A DNA stretch of 64,000 bases, taken from Oceanospirillaceae bacterium. Its GTDB lineage: Bacteria > Pseudomonadota > Gammaproteobacteria > Pseudomonadales > Balneatricaceae. The position numbers and the translations under genes were made by a program. The stretch lies in contig JABXIM010000038.1 in NCBI GenBank assembly GCA_013373085.1, positions 1-64,000 on the forward strand, written 5' to 3'. The notes under the pieces were generated by a model. That model saw nothing but the letters and a program-made list of their open reading frames with translations, did not search any database and was not told the origin of the DNA. How positions within the stretch are numbered: position 1 is the first letter of the stretch; each line of letters starts with the position of its first letter. Below are positions 1 through 8,559 of this stretch, in pieces.

Positions 1-1334
1 CGCTGCATCGCGCCAATGGCGGCTACCTGATCATCGACGCCCGCAAGCTGCTGTCGCTGCCGTTCGCCTGGGAAGGGCTCAAGCGCGCGCTGCGCAACCG
101 CGAAATCCGTATCGAGGCCCTGGAGAAACTCTACGGCAGCGCCACCACCCGATCGCTGGAACCCGAACCGATACCGCTCGACGTCAAGGTTGTGCTGATC
201 GGCGATCGCCAGCTCTACTACCTGCTCAAGGACTACGATCCGGACTTCACCTCGCTATTCAAGGTCTATGCCGATTTCGCCGAGGAAGTCGATCGCGACG
301 CCGGCAACGTCGGACGCTATCTCGGGCTGATCTGCGCTCTGTGCCAGGAGGAGAACCTGCGGCCGCTGACGCGCGATGGCGCCGCCCGGGTGATCGAACA
401 GAGTTCGCGCCTTGTCGACGACAGCTCCCGACTGTCGCTCCACCGCGGCCATATCATCGATCTGCTGCGCGAAGCCGACTACTGGGCGAAGCAGCGCCAT
501 GAGGGTCCCGTCGAATCGGTCGACGTCGAGCGCGCGGTGGCAACCGCCCGGCACCGCAATGGGCAGTACGCCGAGCTAATGCTGCGGCAGATGGAACGCG
601 GTATTCTGATGATCGACACCGACGGCAGCGTGGTGGGTCAGGGCAACGGTCTGTCGGTCATCCAGATGGGCGACCAGCGCTTCGGCCGGCCGTCGCGGAT
701 TTCCGCCACGGCCCGCATCGGCAGCGGCAAGATGGTCGATATCGAGCGCGAAACCGAACTTGGCGGCAGCATCCACAGCAAGGGCGTGCTTATCCTTTCG
801 TCCTTCCTCGCCAGCCGTTATGCCCGCAACGCCCCACTGTCGCTCAATGCCAGCCTGGTGTTCGAACAGTCCTACGGTATGGTGGACGGTGACAGCGCCT
901 CGGCGCTGGAGCTCTGCGTGCTGCTGTCGGCGATCGCCGGCGTCGGCCTGAAACAGCAATTCGCCGTCACCGGTTCGGTTAACCAGCACGGCCGAATCCA
1001 GGCCATCGGCGGGGTCAACGAAAAGATCGAGGGCTTTTACGAACTCTGTTGCAAGCGGGGCCTGAACGGCGATCAGGGGGTGATTATCCCGGCCGCCAAC
1101 ATCGAGCACCTGACGTTGCCGCGTGAACTGGTCGAGGCGTGCGATGCAGGCCGCTTCCACGTCTACGCTGTCAGCGACATCGACGACCTGCTGACGTTGC
1201 TGACCGGCGAGCCCGCCGGCGAGATGGACCGCGACGGCCTTTATCCGCCGCGTACCCTGAACGGCCGCATCCAGCGCCAGTTGCAGGACTGGTACGAGCT
1301 GGCGCGCAAGCAGGGATCGGGAGATCGGCCGTGA
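1..1334 (+). CDS. Lon-type AAA+ protease, C-terminal part (5' end outside window)
   Basis: The reading frame is open from base 3, so the gene starts upstream of the window; about 443 codons are visible. The visible part holds the end of the AAA region (HRANGGYLIIDARKLL near the start, the usual Lon-family text after Walker B) and the whole S16 peptidase domain. The catalytic serine lies in GDSAS (codon 894-896) and the lysine in GVNEKIEGF (codon 1023-1025). They are 43 residues apart, the same spacing as the Ser/Lys dyad of Lon. This is the family of Lon-related ATP-dependent proteases distinct from the housekeeping LonA (LonB/YcbZ-like). It is expected to be cytoplasmic and to degrade unfolded or regulatory proteins. 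It overlaps the next gene by 4 bp (GTGA), so the two are translationally coupled. Confidence 0.93.
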   Translation, partial: LHRANGGYLIIDARKLLSLPFAWEGLKRALRNREIRIEALEKLYGSATTRSLEPEPIPLDVKVVLIGDRQLYYLLKDYDPDFTSLFKVYADFAEEVDRDAGNVGRYLGLICALCQEENLRPLTRDGAARVIEQSSRLVDDSSRLSLHRGHIIDLLREADYWAKQRHEGPVESVDVERAVATARHRNGQYAELMLRQMERGILMIDTDGSVVGQGNGLSVIQMGDQRFGRPSRISATARIGSGKMVDIERETELGGSIHSKGVLILSSFLASRYARNAPLSLNASLVFEQSYGMVDGDSASALELCVLLSAIAGVGLKQQFAVTGSVNQHGRIQAIGGVNEKIEGFYELCCKRGLNGDQGVIIPAANIEHLTLPRELVEACDAGRFHVYAVSDIDDLLTLLTGEPAGEMDRDGLYPPRTLNGRIQRQLQDWYELARKQGSGDRP

Positions 1335-2065
1335 AGCGGCTGCTGCTGGCGCTGGACGCGGGATCCCTGGACCTGACGCGTCTCGACCCCTTCGTGCGTC
1401 TCGCCGCTGAGCTCGGGGTCGAGCTCGATGCACTGCTGGTCGAGGATCAGGATCTGCTGACCGTGGCCGGACTGCCGTTCTGTCATGAAGTCATACGCGA
1501 CAGTGCCCGAGCCCGCCCGCTGAATCCCGGACAGCTGCAGCAGGCCTCGCGCAGGCTATCCCAGGCACTGGAGAATCGCCTGCAGCATCTGGCCCGGCAG
1601 CACCCGCTGCACTGGCAGCTGCGGACCCACCGGGGCACCTGGCTCGACAGCCCCGGCACCAGCTGGTCCGAAACGGAACTCCTGGTACTGGCCCGGCCGT
1701 GCAGCCCCCTCAGCGCCGGCATACGCCCGCCGGTAAAGTCCGTAGCCCTGCTATGCGATAGCGAGACGCCCGCAACGCGCCGGGCATTGCAACTGGCGTT
1801 ACGCCTCGCCGCCGTTCAGCGACAACCCCTGCTGTTGCTGGCGCTGCCGGGCTGTCCGTACCGGCGCGCCGCCGATTTGCCAGCCAGCTCCGCCCGGATC
1901 CGTATCGAACCGCTGGCCGAGGCCGATACGGCGCAACTCTCCGGCTGGTTGCCGGCACAGGCCGATACGCTGGTAATGCCGCAGGAATTTATATGGCCCG
2001 ACGGCGTCCCCGCCGCCCACCCATTGTTGGAACTGCCCGCCGTACAAACCCTGGTCGTGCGCTGA
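1331..2065 (+). CDS. Universal-stress-protein-like hypothetical protein
   Basis: A 244-residue protein starting at a GTG that overlaps the stop of the Lon-type protease (GTGA), which is why this start is preferred over upstream ATGs lying inside the protease gene. The N-terminus (VKRLLLALDAGSLD), a stretch reading LGVELDALLVEDQDLL, and a second half beginning VKSVALLCDSETPATRRALQ look like two tandem USP-like alpha/beta units, but the ATP-binding G-2X-G-9X-G(S/T) motif is not obvious. No firm family assignment is possible. Coupling to the protease suggests a stress or proteolysis-related role, which is inference only. Confidence 0.75.
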   Translation: MKRLLLALDAGSLDLTRLDPFVRLAAELGVELDALLVEDQDLLTVAGLPFCHEVIRDSARARPLNPGQLQQASRRLSQALENRLQHLARQHPLHWQLRTHRGTWLDSPGTSWSETELLVLARPCSPLSAGIRPPVKSVALLCDSETPATRRALQLALRLAAVQRQPLLLLALPGCPYRRAADLPASSARIRIEPLAEADTAQLSGWLPAQADTLVMPQEFIWPDGVPAAHPLLELPAVQTLVVR

Positions 2066-2117
2066 TCGCTGCGCAGGCACCCCGACATTGGCGGCAGCCC
2101 GCCGCTATGACAGGTGC

Positions 2118-2555
2118 TCAGCGGTGGTGGCGGTCACCACGAAAAAACTCATGGTGCCGGCCGCCGTGATCGTCGCGCAGGCGCAGCCGGTCCGACTTGC
2201 CGTAACCGTCATCACGCCAGTTGCCGCGATGGTGGTCTCGATCCCTGCCATAGCGGTACGGTGGATGTCCGTAGTGCTTGTCATGTCGGTGATGGTCGCG
2301 GTAGTACCGCCGCCGCGGATAATCGTAGCGATAATAGGGCCGCGGGTAATCGTAGCGATAATAGTGGCGGGTATAGTGTGGTCGCGTCGTCAGGTAGCCG
2401 AAAGGTACTGAATAGTAGGGCCCGCCGAAGTAGATGCTGTAACCGTCACCGTGAATCGCTCCGCCGATGGAGATTCCCACGTCCACATCGGCCCGCGCGG
2501 GAAGCGCCGCTAAAAGCAGGACCAGCGCGCCGACACCGAGCAATTTAGCCGTCAT
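2118..2555 (-). CDS. Secreted Tyr/Arg/His-rich protein
   Basis: 145 residues. A clear signal peptide (MTAKLLGVGALVLLLAALPARA) is followed by a short GISIGG segment and then an extremely low-complexity region rich in Y, R, H and D, with near-repeats of YRYDYPR. A strong Shine-Dalgarno (AGGAGGG) sits just before the ATG, which supports that it is expressed. Similar exported YR/H-rich proteins are common and uncharacterised in gammaproteobacteria. The His/Asp/Tyr content could bind metals or polyanions, but that is inference. It is convergent with the USP-like gene. Confidence 0.75.
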   Translation of the reverse strand: MTAKLLGVGALVLLLAALPARADVDVGISIGGAIHGDGYSIYFGGPYYSVPFGYLTTRPHYTRHYYRYDYPRPYYRYDYPRRRYYRDHHRHDKHYGHPPYRYGRDRDHHRGNWRDDGYGKSDRLRLRDDHGGRHHEFFRGDRHHR

Positions 2556-2645
2556 AAGGCACCCTCCTGATCTGGGATACCCATAGGACAGGCGTATCCG
2601 CGTCCAAGTTGCACGATCTTTTTTCAGTCGGACTTCAGCGCCGGT

Positions 2646-3677
2646 TCAGATATCCAGCAGGGTATGACCGGACTCGGGTGCTGCGTAAAGCAGACAGTCG
2701 CTGCGGGCGATAACGGGGTTGTCGGTCACCATGAACAACTTGATGGGCTGGGCCGCGTAGAGGCAGTGGCCGATGCAGTTGAAATAACGCGGCAGCATGT
2801 CCTTGCCGGAGGCGTCACGCAGCCGCATCCGCGCCCGGCCATGCGGACCGAGCCAGAACAGGAAAGTCCCGGTACCGACCTGGCCGAAATTATAGCGTTC
2901 CAGGTGCCGCGGCACCGTGATGTCGGCTTCCGGGTCGGGCTCGTCGGCAAAGCGGATAACCGTTTCGCGGTCGAGTTCCAGGCGTACCGGATGGTGATAG
3001 AGATCCATGTGCAGACCGGCGTCCGGCTGCAGCACCTGTTCGCGGTGCAGAAACTGCTCCAGTCCCTGCGCAGCAATACGGTCCGCCGCAGGGTCACGAT
3101 TGCCGCCGCACTCGACGGTCACCACCGGAAAATCAGGACGGCTGATTTCCATCAGCGCACCGAGGCGAATATCGGTGATGATCAGGCGTCGCGTAAAGAG
3201 CGCGACCAGCGCTTCGTGCGCCGGGTCTTCATGAGTCGCGACACCGAACGCCGGATTGAGACCTGAGGTATTGTGCATGTCGATCAGGCATTCGGGGTGG
3301 TAATCGTCGAGCAGCTCCAGCATTTTTCTGGCCACTGCGCCGGGACGGTCACCGAACGGCGGGCGGAAGCAGCGGTTCATGTCCCGCTCGCCCGACAGCT
3401 GGCGATGCGTGAACATCGGCTCCTGCAAGGCCGCCGAGATCGACAGGATGAAGATCAGCAGCCGATAGCGCGGCAACTCGCCACGCCGCAACCAGCCATG
3501 CACCGCCCGCAACCCCGACGGTTCGTTACCGTGCAGTAGCGTGCTAAAGGCACGGCAACGGCTGTTGTCCCGGCCATCAACGACGAGCAGGGTCGGCTCT
3601 GCCAACTGACGCAGGAAATCCTGCACGGTCCGTGCGATCTCGTCCCGATTCGGGTTATGCACAATAGTGAGGCTCAT
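2646..3677 (-). CDS. Succinylglutamate desuccinylase/aspartoacylase-family zinc hydrolase
   Basis: 343 residues from the ATG at 3677, chosen because it overlaps the upstream gene's stop as ATGA. The M14-like zinc site is visible: H49 and E52 in LLHGNEPSG, and H135 in LIDMHNTSG. RDMNR at 98-102 is the substrate-binding arginine motif of AstE/ASPA enzymes. The family removes acyl groups from N-acyl amino acids or cleaves small amide bonds in the cytoplasm. There is no arginine succinyltransferase (ast) operon around it, so arginine catabolism is not implied. Coupling to a GCS2-type carboxylate-amine ligase suggests that the two act on the same amide, one making it and the other hydrolysing it. 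That pairing is inferred, and the substrate is unknown. Confidence 0.88.
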   Translation of the reverse strand: MSLTIVHNPNRDEIARTVQDFLRQLAEPTLLVVDGRDNSRCRAFSTLLHGNEPSGLRAVHGWLRRGELPRYRLLIFILSISAALQEPMFTHRQLSGERDMNRCFRPPFGDRPGAVARKMLELLDDYHPECLIDMHNTSGLNPAFGVATHEDPAHEALVALFTRRLIITDIRLGALMEISRPDFPVVTVECGGNRDPAADRIAAQGLEQFLHREQVLQPDAGLHMDLYHHPVRLELDRETVIRFADEPDPEADITVPRHLERYNFGQVGTGTFLFWLGPHGRARMRLRDASGKDMLPRYFNCIGHCLYAAQPIKLFMVTDNPVIARSDCLLYAAPESGHTLLDI

Positions 3678-5164
3678 CGGATATCCGTCCATTCCGCCAC
3701 CGGCCGATTGGCACCGGCATTGGCGCGATAGCACTCCAGCATGACCTTGAGCGCACGGTGACGGCTAAGGCGCCGCGACAGTCGTGCGACCTGGTCGAGT
3801 TGCCAGGTCGCGCCGGTGCGTTTGCGATCCAGGCGGGTACGGATGATACCCAGGTAATGCTCGCGCTCGCGCTCGCGAACGCCGATGCGGGCGAGCCCCT
3901 CGGCAGCCAGTGGAAGCAGGTTGCGCGCCAGCTCGAGCACCGGGACCTCAACCAGCCGCAGGTCTCCCGGAGACGGCCAGAGCATGCGGGCATTGATGCC
4001 CAGCTCCGCGGCGCGATAGAAATTGTGCGACAGCATCGGAAACGGCAACGCCGGCATCAGGTCGCGAATCCGATCCTTGAGCCCCTCGCCCAGTCCGATC
4101 AGGAAGGCTGAATTGGCCATCATGTCGCACGGCGACGGTCCTGCCGGCAGTGCCCGCATCTCGATGCGCAGATGGCCGTCGCCGGCATCATCGTAGATCA
4201 CCCTGTTCCAGGACCAGACGGTGCCGTGGTGCAGCCTCAGTTCCCGCAGCGCAGGCAGTTCGCCCGCCTCCACCCGCGCCAGCGCATCCTCCCCGTCATT
4301 GCAGATAGGCAGTATCGGTGGGTGCAGCAATACCGACTCGGCAAACAGCTCGTATGCACCATCGCGAACCCAGCCTGAGCCAAAGCCTACCCGGGAGGGT
4401 TTATGCAGGCCGTTGTAGTCTCGTCTCGAGCCATCGATCGCGTGCTTGAACAATGGGATGCGGGTCTCGTGCCAGAGCCGGTGGCCGAGCATGAATGGCG
4501 AATTGCTCGCCAGCGCCAGTGCCACCGGTGTCGCCAGCTGGATGGCGTTGTAGCTGTCCGCAAACTGCCGCGGTGAAACGCGGTAGTGCAGTTGCATGGA
4601 CGTATTGGCACCTTCCAGCGTCACATCGCTGGCGCGCAGGGAAATGGGCTCGGCACCGTTTATGCGCACTCTGAAGCGCTCACCGCGGATACGCGCCAGG
4701 CCCTCGGTGAGTGCCTGATAGCGACGCTGGCCGGTCATCACGTGAGGACCGAAATCACGGCGGCGGAGGGTCGGCAGGATGCCGACGGCGAGAATATGTC
4801 CCTCGTGCCGCCCCGCGGCCTGCTCCAGCTCCTCCAGCTTGCGCAGCATTTCCGCCTCGATGGCCGAAAAGGGGGAACCACGTGCAGGTACCGGCGTCAG
4901 GTTGTATTCGAGGTTGTAGCGATTCAGTTCCAGGGTCAGTTGCGGATCGCCGACCTCATCGAGGATTTCACGGTTGAGCGGCAACGGGTGGCCGTTGCGA
5001 TCGACGATATACAATTCCAGCTCGGCGCCGACCGATGCCGGTCCCTTGCCGAAACCGGCGCGCCTGAGCAGCAGCTTGAGCGCCTCGAGGTTGCGGTCGA
5101 GGCGCTGATGGAAGCTGCGAAACTCCTGTTCGGTAAAGTTGGACTTCTCGATTTCGAGTCCCAT
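3674..5164 (-). CDS. GCS2-family carboxylate-amine ligase (glutamate-cysteine ligase-like)
   Basis: 496 residues from the ATG at 5164, preceded by an AGGAC ribosome site; a longer in-frame start 34 codons upstream reads through unlikely protein. The catalytic carboxylate motif SVGAELELYIVD, the NRYNLEYNLTP strand, the EGANTSMQLHYRVSP segment and the NSPFMLGHRLWHETRIPLF region match the glutamine-synthetase-fold GCS2 family (Pfam Glu_cys_ligase 2). Members ligate an amine to the gamma-carboxylate of glutamate using ATP, but many are not the housekeeping gamma-glutamylcysteine synthetase. It lies directly upstream of, and overlaps, the AstE-like hydrolase, with a CBS-domain protein next on the same strand. 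The substrate cannot be read from sequence. Confidence 0.88.
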   Translation of the reverse strand: MGLEIEKSNFTEQEFRSFHQRLDRNLEALKLLLRRAGFGKGPASVGAELELYIVDRNGHPLPLNREILDEVGDPQLTLELNRYNLEYNLTPVPARGSPFSAIEAEMLRKLEELEQAAGRHEGHILAVGILPTLRRRDFGPHVMTGQRRYQALTEGLARIRGERFRVRINGAEPISLRASDVTLEGANTSMQLHYRVSPRQFADSYNAIQLATPVALALASNSPFMLGHRLWHETRIPLFKHAIDGSRRDYNGLHKPSRVGFGSGWVRDGAYELFAESVLLHPPILPICNDGEDALARVEAGELPALRELRLHHGTVWSWNRVIYDDAGDGHLRIEMRALPAGPSPCDMMANSAFLIGLGEGLKDRIRDLMPALPFPMLSHNFYRAAELGINARMLWPSPGDLRLVEVPVLELARNLLPLAAEGLARIGVREREREHYLGIIRTRLDRKRTGATWQLDQVARLSRRLSRHRALKVMLECYRANAGANRPVAEWTDIR

Positions 5165-5367
5165 CGCCGTCCTGTGAGCCGGGAGCTGTTTTCCTAAAGC
5201 GTAGCAGGCTGCGAGAAAACTACCTGCGCCACCGCAGCGGTGTGAAAAGCGTTCCGAACCCGCCACTTAAGGCCTTGATCAGCTCCATTTCGACAGGTTC
5301 ACCGGACGCCGGCGGCAAGAAATGCCCTGGTGTCCGGAGACTGCCCGCCAGACAACGATGGGTGCAA

Positions 5368-5955
5368 TCAGGCGACGCCGCTGCGGCCGTAGAGCACGTC
5401 GACCACTTCGCGGAAACTGGTGGCACGCTCGGTGATCGCCACCGGAATGTGCAGTTTGCGCGCGATGTCGCTGGCCGAAATGATGCCGCAGATCAGCTGT
5501 TCTTCCGGATTGACCACCAGCATGTGCTGGGTTCCGACGTCCTGCAGGGTTTTCAGCACGTCACCGATGCTGCTGCCTTCGACCTGTTTCAACGACAGGC
5601 CCGAAAGCTTGCTGCGGGGTATCATCACGTCGGCGATGGTGAGTTCGTCGCGGCGCTGGCCCAGCTGTTGTGCGATCGTCAGCACTTTGCGGCTCTCCAG
5701 GTCGGACACGCTGATGATGCCCTTGAACTGCTCCTTGCCGTCCATCACGATAACCGAGCGGACATGGGCTTTCTTCATCATCAGCAACGCATCGTCGATG
5801 CCGACGTCAAGCTCCAGTGCCAACGGACGCGTCTGATCGAACATCGTGACGATGGCGCTGGCGGGGCTGTCGAGATTGAGGGTTTCGGAGTCCGGGTTGG
5901 TCAGGCGGTTATAGTCGACCAGCGATACGGGCTTGAGTTCGTGATAGGTTTGCAT
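5368..5955 (-). CDS. Protein with two CBS domains
   Basis: 195 residues from the ATG at 5955, which has a good GGAGG ribosome site; the ORF extends upstream but without a signal. After a short N-terminal tail there are two CBS motifs, roughly residues 48-110 (RPLALELDVGIDDALLMMKK ... KGIISVSDLES) and 122-185 (MIPRSKLSGLSL ... CGIISASDIARKL). CBS pairs bind adenine nucleotides and sense energy state; free-standing pairs usually regulate a partner. The partner is not evident, but the next genes on the strand are the GCS2 ligase and the zinc hydrolase, about 200 bp downstream. Confidence 0.9.
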   Translation of the reverse strand: MQTYHELKPVSLVDYNRLTNPDSETLNLDSPASAIVTMFDQTRPLALELDVGIDDALLMMKKAHVRSVIVMDGKEQFKGIISVSDLESRKVLTIAQQLGQRRDELTIADVMIPRSKLSGLSLKQVEGSSIGDVLKTLQDVGTQHMLVVNPEEQLICGIISASDIARKLHIPVAITERATSFREVVDVLYGRSGVA

Positions 5956-6013
5956 GTCAATTGCCTCCCTCCGGCATGGCCGGAGCTGTGAATACGGGTA
6001 ACGAACCGAAATG

Positions 6014-6376
6014 TCAGGCAATTATTGAGGGCGGCGCCCGGGCCGGATGGGGGTTGGCGCGCAGGCTGCGACAGTGGTCGCAGGTGTCGCCCAGGAAGGG
6101 TACGTACCTGAACGCGAATATCGGCGAAAGCGTCAGTGGCGGCGGATCGTCGACATCCAGATCGAGCGATGGCGTTGGCTCGTCAAAGCCCTCGCCCAGC
6201 ATGAAGGGGCCGGTCTCGGCACTGACCAGACCACCGGCGGCGCCCGCCTGGGCGCCTTGGAGCTGCCACGTCAGCACGCCGATAACGAACGCAAATGCCA
6301 GCGACCAGAACAGCGCCCTTTGGCGGGCGAGGTTCCGGGCTGTAGAGCTGGATTGCGGAACAGGCTTCGTTGGCAC
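6014..6376 (-). CDS. Small single-helix membrane protein with CDHC motif
   Basis: 120 residues from a GTG start that has a clear CAGGAG ribosome site at good spacing; there is no ATG alternative. One transmembrane helix (about residues 24-43, LFWSLAFAFVIGVLTWQL) is followed by a proline/aspartate-rich external segment and a CDHC motif near residue 98, which could form a disulphide or bind a metal. No family recognised. It is divergent from the rhlE-type helicase and lies 58 bp upstream of the CBS gene on the same strand. Confidence 0.6.
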   Translation of the reverse strand: MPTKPVPQSSSTARNLARQRALFWSLAFAFVIGVLTWQLQGAQAGAAGGLVSAETGPFMLGEGFDEPTPSLDLDVDDPPPLTLSPIFAFRYVPFLGDTCDHCRSLRANPHPARAPPSIIA

Positions 6377-6519
6377 TTGTGCTCCTGGAAAAACGGGACA
6401 ACCTGATTTCTAGACTGCGCCTTAACGAGTTGCGGGTCAATCCCGCAAGGACGCAATGCCGGCTTTGAGGTATCCTACTCAGGTTCCTTTCTGACCGCCC
6501 ACCACCGCCACAGGTTCCC

Positions 6520-7812
6520 ATGAGCAGTTTCAATTCCCTCGGCCTGATCGAGCCACTACAACAGGCACTGTCGGAACTCGGCTACCGCCGTCCTACCTCG
6601 GTACAAAGCGAGGCGATCCCCCAGGTCCTGGCGGGACAGGACCTGGTGGCCGAAGCCCAGACCGGCACCGGCAAGACGGCCGCTTTCGCGCTGCCGCTGC
6701 TGCAGCGCCTGGCCGGCGACACCGGCGCCTCCGCGCGCGCGCTTATTTTGGTACCGACCCGTGAACTGGCGCAGCAGGTGTGTCAGAGCCTGGAGGCCTA
6801 CGGCCGTTATCTCGTGCTGCGGCCGGTCGCCCTGTTCGGTGGCAGTCGTGCGGACGTCCAGATCCGCAAACTCGAACGTGGCGCCGATATTCTGGTAGCG
6901 ACGCCCGGTCGGCTGCTGGACCTGATCGACCGCGATATCGTCAGCCTGTCGCAACTGGAGCTGCTGATACTCGACGAGGCCGACCGTATGCTTGATCTCG
7001 GTTTCATCGCCGACATGCGCCGGATCTGCGAACAGCGTCCGGCCGGCTGCCAGACACTGCTGTTCTCGGCGACCCTCTCGGGCTCAATCGAATCGTTGAT
7101 AGAGGAGCTACTGCATCGCCCGCGCTGGGTCCGGGTCGACCGCCGCAACTCCGCGGCAAAAACCGTTCAGCAGATTGCCTACGGCGTCGACCAGCGTGAC
7201 AAGGCCGACATCCTCAGTTACCTGATACAGGGAGGACAGTGGCAGCAGGCCCTGGTGTTCACACGCACCAAGAAGCGGGCCGACCAGGTCGCCGCCTACC
7301 TGCAGGAAGAAGGCATCGATGCCGCGGCGCTGCACGGTGATAAGCCGCAGCGGGAGCGCCAGCAAGTGCTCGCTGCCTTTGCTCGGGGCGTGCTGCGCAT
7401 CCTCGTCGCGACCGACGTCGCCGCACGGGGCCTGCATATAGACGCGCTGCCGCGGGTGGTGAACTACGACCTGCCGCAGGTGCCAGAAGCTTACGTGCAC
7501 CGGATCGGCCGTACCGGTCGAGCCGGCGGCAGCGGCCAGGCAATTTCACTGGTTGCCCCCGATGAGCGTCGCCTGTTGCAGGCGATCGAAGCGGCCCTTG
7601 GCCGGCAGCTGCCGCTCAAACCGGTGCCGTTCTTCGGTCAGGAGATGGGCGGTGATACAGCAGAATCACCGAAGTCTGCGCGCAAGCCTAGAAACCGCGC
7701 CACCCGGACAGCGAAACCGAAAGCAGCCTCCAAGCCCCAGCCGCAGGCCGACGATACCGGCGGCCGGGCGGTACGGCCATCGCTGCTGTCGGGCGCCAAA
7801 CGCCGCCGCTAA
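6520..7812 (+). CDS. rhlE: DEAD-box ATP-dependent RNA helicase, RhlE-type
   Basis: 430 residues with every helicase motif in order: Q motif GYRRPTSVQSEAIP (21-34), Walker A AQTGTGKT (46-53), PTRELA, DEAD at 152-155, SAT, LVATDVAARGLHI and HRIGRTGRAG. The C-terminal tail (from about 380) is basic and rich in K, R, A and P, as in RhlE/RhlB-like proteins that contact RNA. Members unwind structured RNA or assist ribosome assembly and RNA decay in the cytoplasm. Several RhlE-like paralogues exist in gammaproteobacteria, so the symbol marks the subfamily only. Confidence 0.9.
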   Translation: MSSFNSLGLIEPLQQALSELGYRRPTSVQSEAIPQVLAGQDLVAEAQTGTGKTAAFALPLLQRLAGDTGASARALILVPTRELAQQVCQSLEAYGRYLVLRPVALFGGSRADVQIRKLERGADILVATPGRLLDLIDRDIVSLSQLELLILDEADRMLDLGFIADMRRICEQRPAGCQTLLFSATLSGSIESLIEELLHRPRWVRVDRRNSAAKTVQQIAYGVDQRDKADILSYLIQGGQWQQALVFTRTKKRADQVAAYLQEEGIDAAALHGDKPQRERQQVLAAFARGVLRILVATDVAARGLHIDALPRVVNYDLPQVPEAYVHRIGRTGRAGGSGQAISLVAPDERRLLQAIEAALGRQLPLKPVPFFGQEMGGDTAESPKSARKPRNRATRTAKPKAASKPQPQADDTGGRAVRPSLLSGAKRRR

Positions 7813-7902
7813 GGGGGCGAGCCCCGTCGCGAAAAATTTTTGTGCCAGACCACTTCGCCTCGAGGCGCTGCGCCTGTGCATGGAAAGCGCCTTATCGGCC
7901 GG

Positions 7903-8427
7903 CTATTCCGCCCAGCCGCTGCCGATGGCGCTGAACGGCAGTTCAAGGCCAAGCTCGGGCACCTGTTCGGCGATCCAGGCCGGGAAGGTATTGCTGTTCG
8001 GTCCCGGGAATACGCGGTATTCGTGCTTCCATGGATAGGCCTGCGCGGCCTGGTCCACGGCGTCGATCAGCGCATCGACGCCGGGACCGCGGCGGTCAAG
8101 CAGCAGATCGGGGCGCTCCCCGAACCAGTAGCGATCAGGATAGTCAGTCTCTATTCGCAACACCGGCAATCCGCTGCGCTGGCGCCAGCCAATGACTTCG
8201 TAGACAGTATATCCGTCTGCATTGCTGGGCTTGGCGGCGATCCAGGTATGGATGGCAAACCAACCGCGCCAGCCCCAGGCCGGCGCGCCGTATACCTGAA
8301 TGACCGCTTCCTGCGTGGTCGCCGGGTCCGGCGCGATGCCGGCCGGCTCGCGACTGGCGGTGCGCCAGTCGTCGTTGGCGCAACCGCCTAATGCCAGCAT
8401 GAATGCAATCAGCAGTCCCAGTCGCAT
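7903..8427 (-). CDS. DUF3750-type lipoprotein
   Basis: 174 residues. The start at 8427 is chosen for its GGAGG ribosome site and because it puts a lipoprotein signal peptide (MRLGLLIAFMLALGGC, lipobox LGGC) at the N-terminus. The mature part carries IQVYGAPAWGWRGWFAIHTWIA, ADGYTVYEVIGWR and a long segment ending WIAEQVPELGLELPF, which matches the DUF3750 family of uncharacterised proteins. It lies downstream of the LemA-like gene on the same strand (132 bp gap) and converges with the helicase. Confidence 0.8.
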   Translation of the reverse strand: MRLGLLIAFMLALGGCANDDWRTASREPAGIAPDPATTQEAVIQVYGAPAWGWRGWFAIHTWIAAKPSNADGYTVYEVIGWRQRSGLPVLRIETDYPDRYWFGERPDLLLDRRGPGVDALIDAVDQAAQAYPWKHEYRVFPGPNSNTFPAWIAEQVPELGLELPFSAIGSGWAE

Positions 8428-8559
8428 CCTGGTCCTCCAGTCATCAAGTCCCATTCCGTTCGTCGGCTCGCGGCCACAGTTCTCCTGCGCACGCCGCACT
8501 CACCCTCTCCCGACCATCAGGGTATCGATGCCACGCCCGGCGGCGACAGGAGTTTCGGC

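Noticed and set aside
576-1433. 285-residue ORF on the minus strand
   Set aside because: Antisense to the Lon-type protease gene, with no family text; a frame shadow of GC-rich coding DNA.
5290-5345. Hairpin CCGGACGCC/GGTGTCCGG after the CBS gene as terminator
   Set aside because: Imperfect pairing and no T run on the minus strand; not strong enough to list.
7813-7860. GGGGC/GCCCC and AAAAATTTTT as a terminator after the helicase
   Set aside because: Stem too short and T run not placed directly after it.
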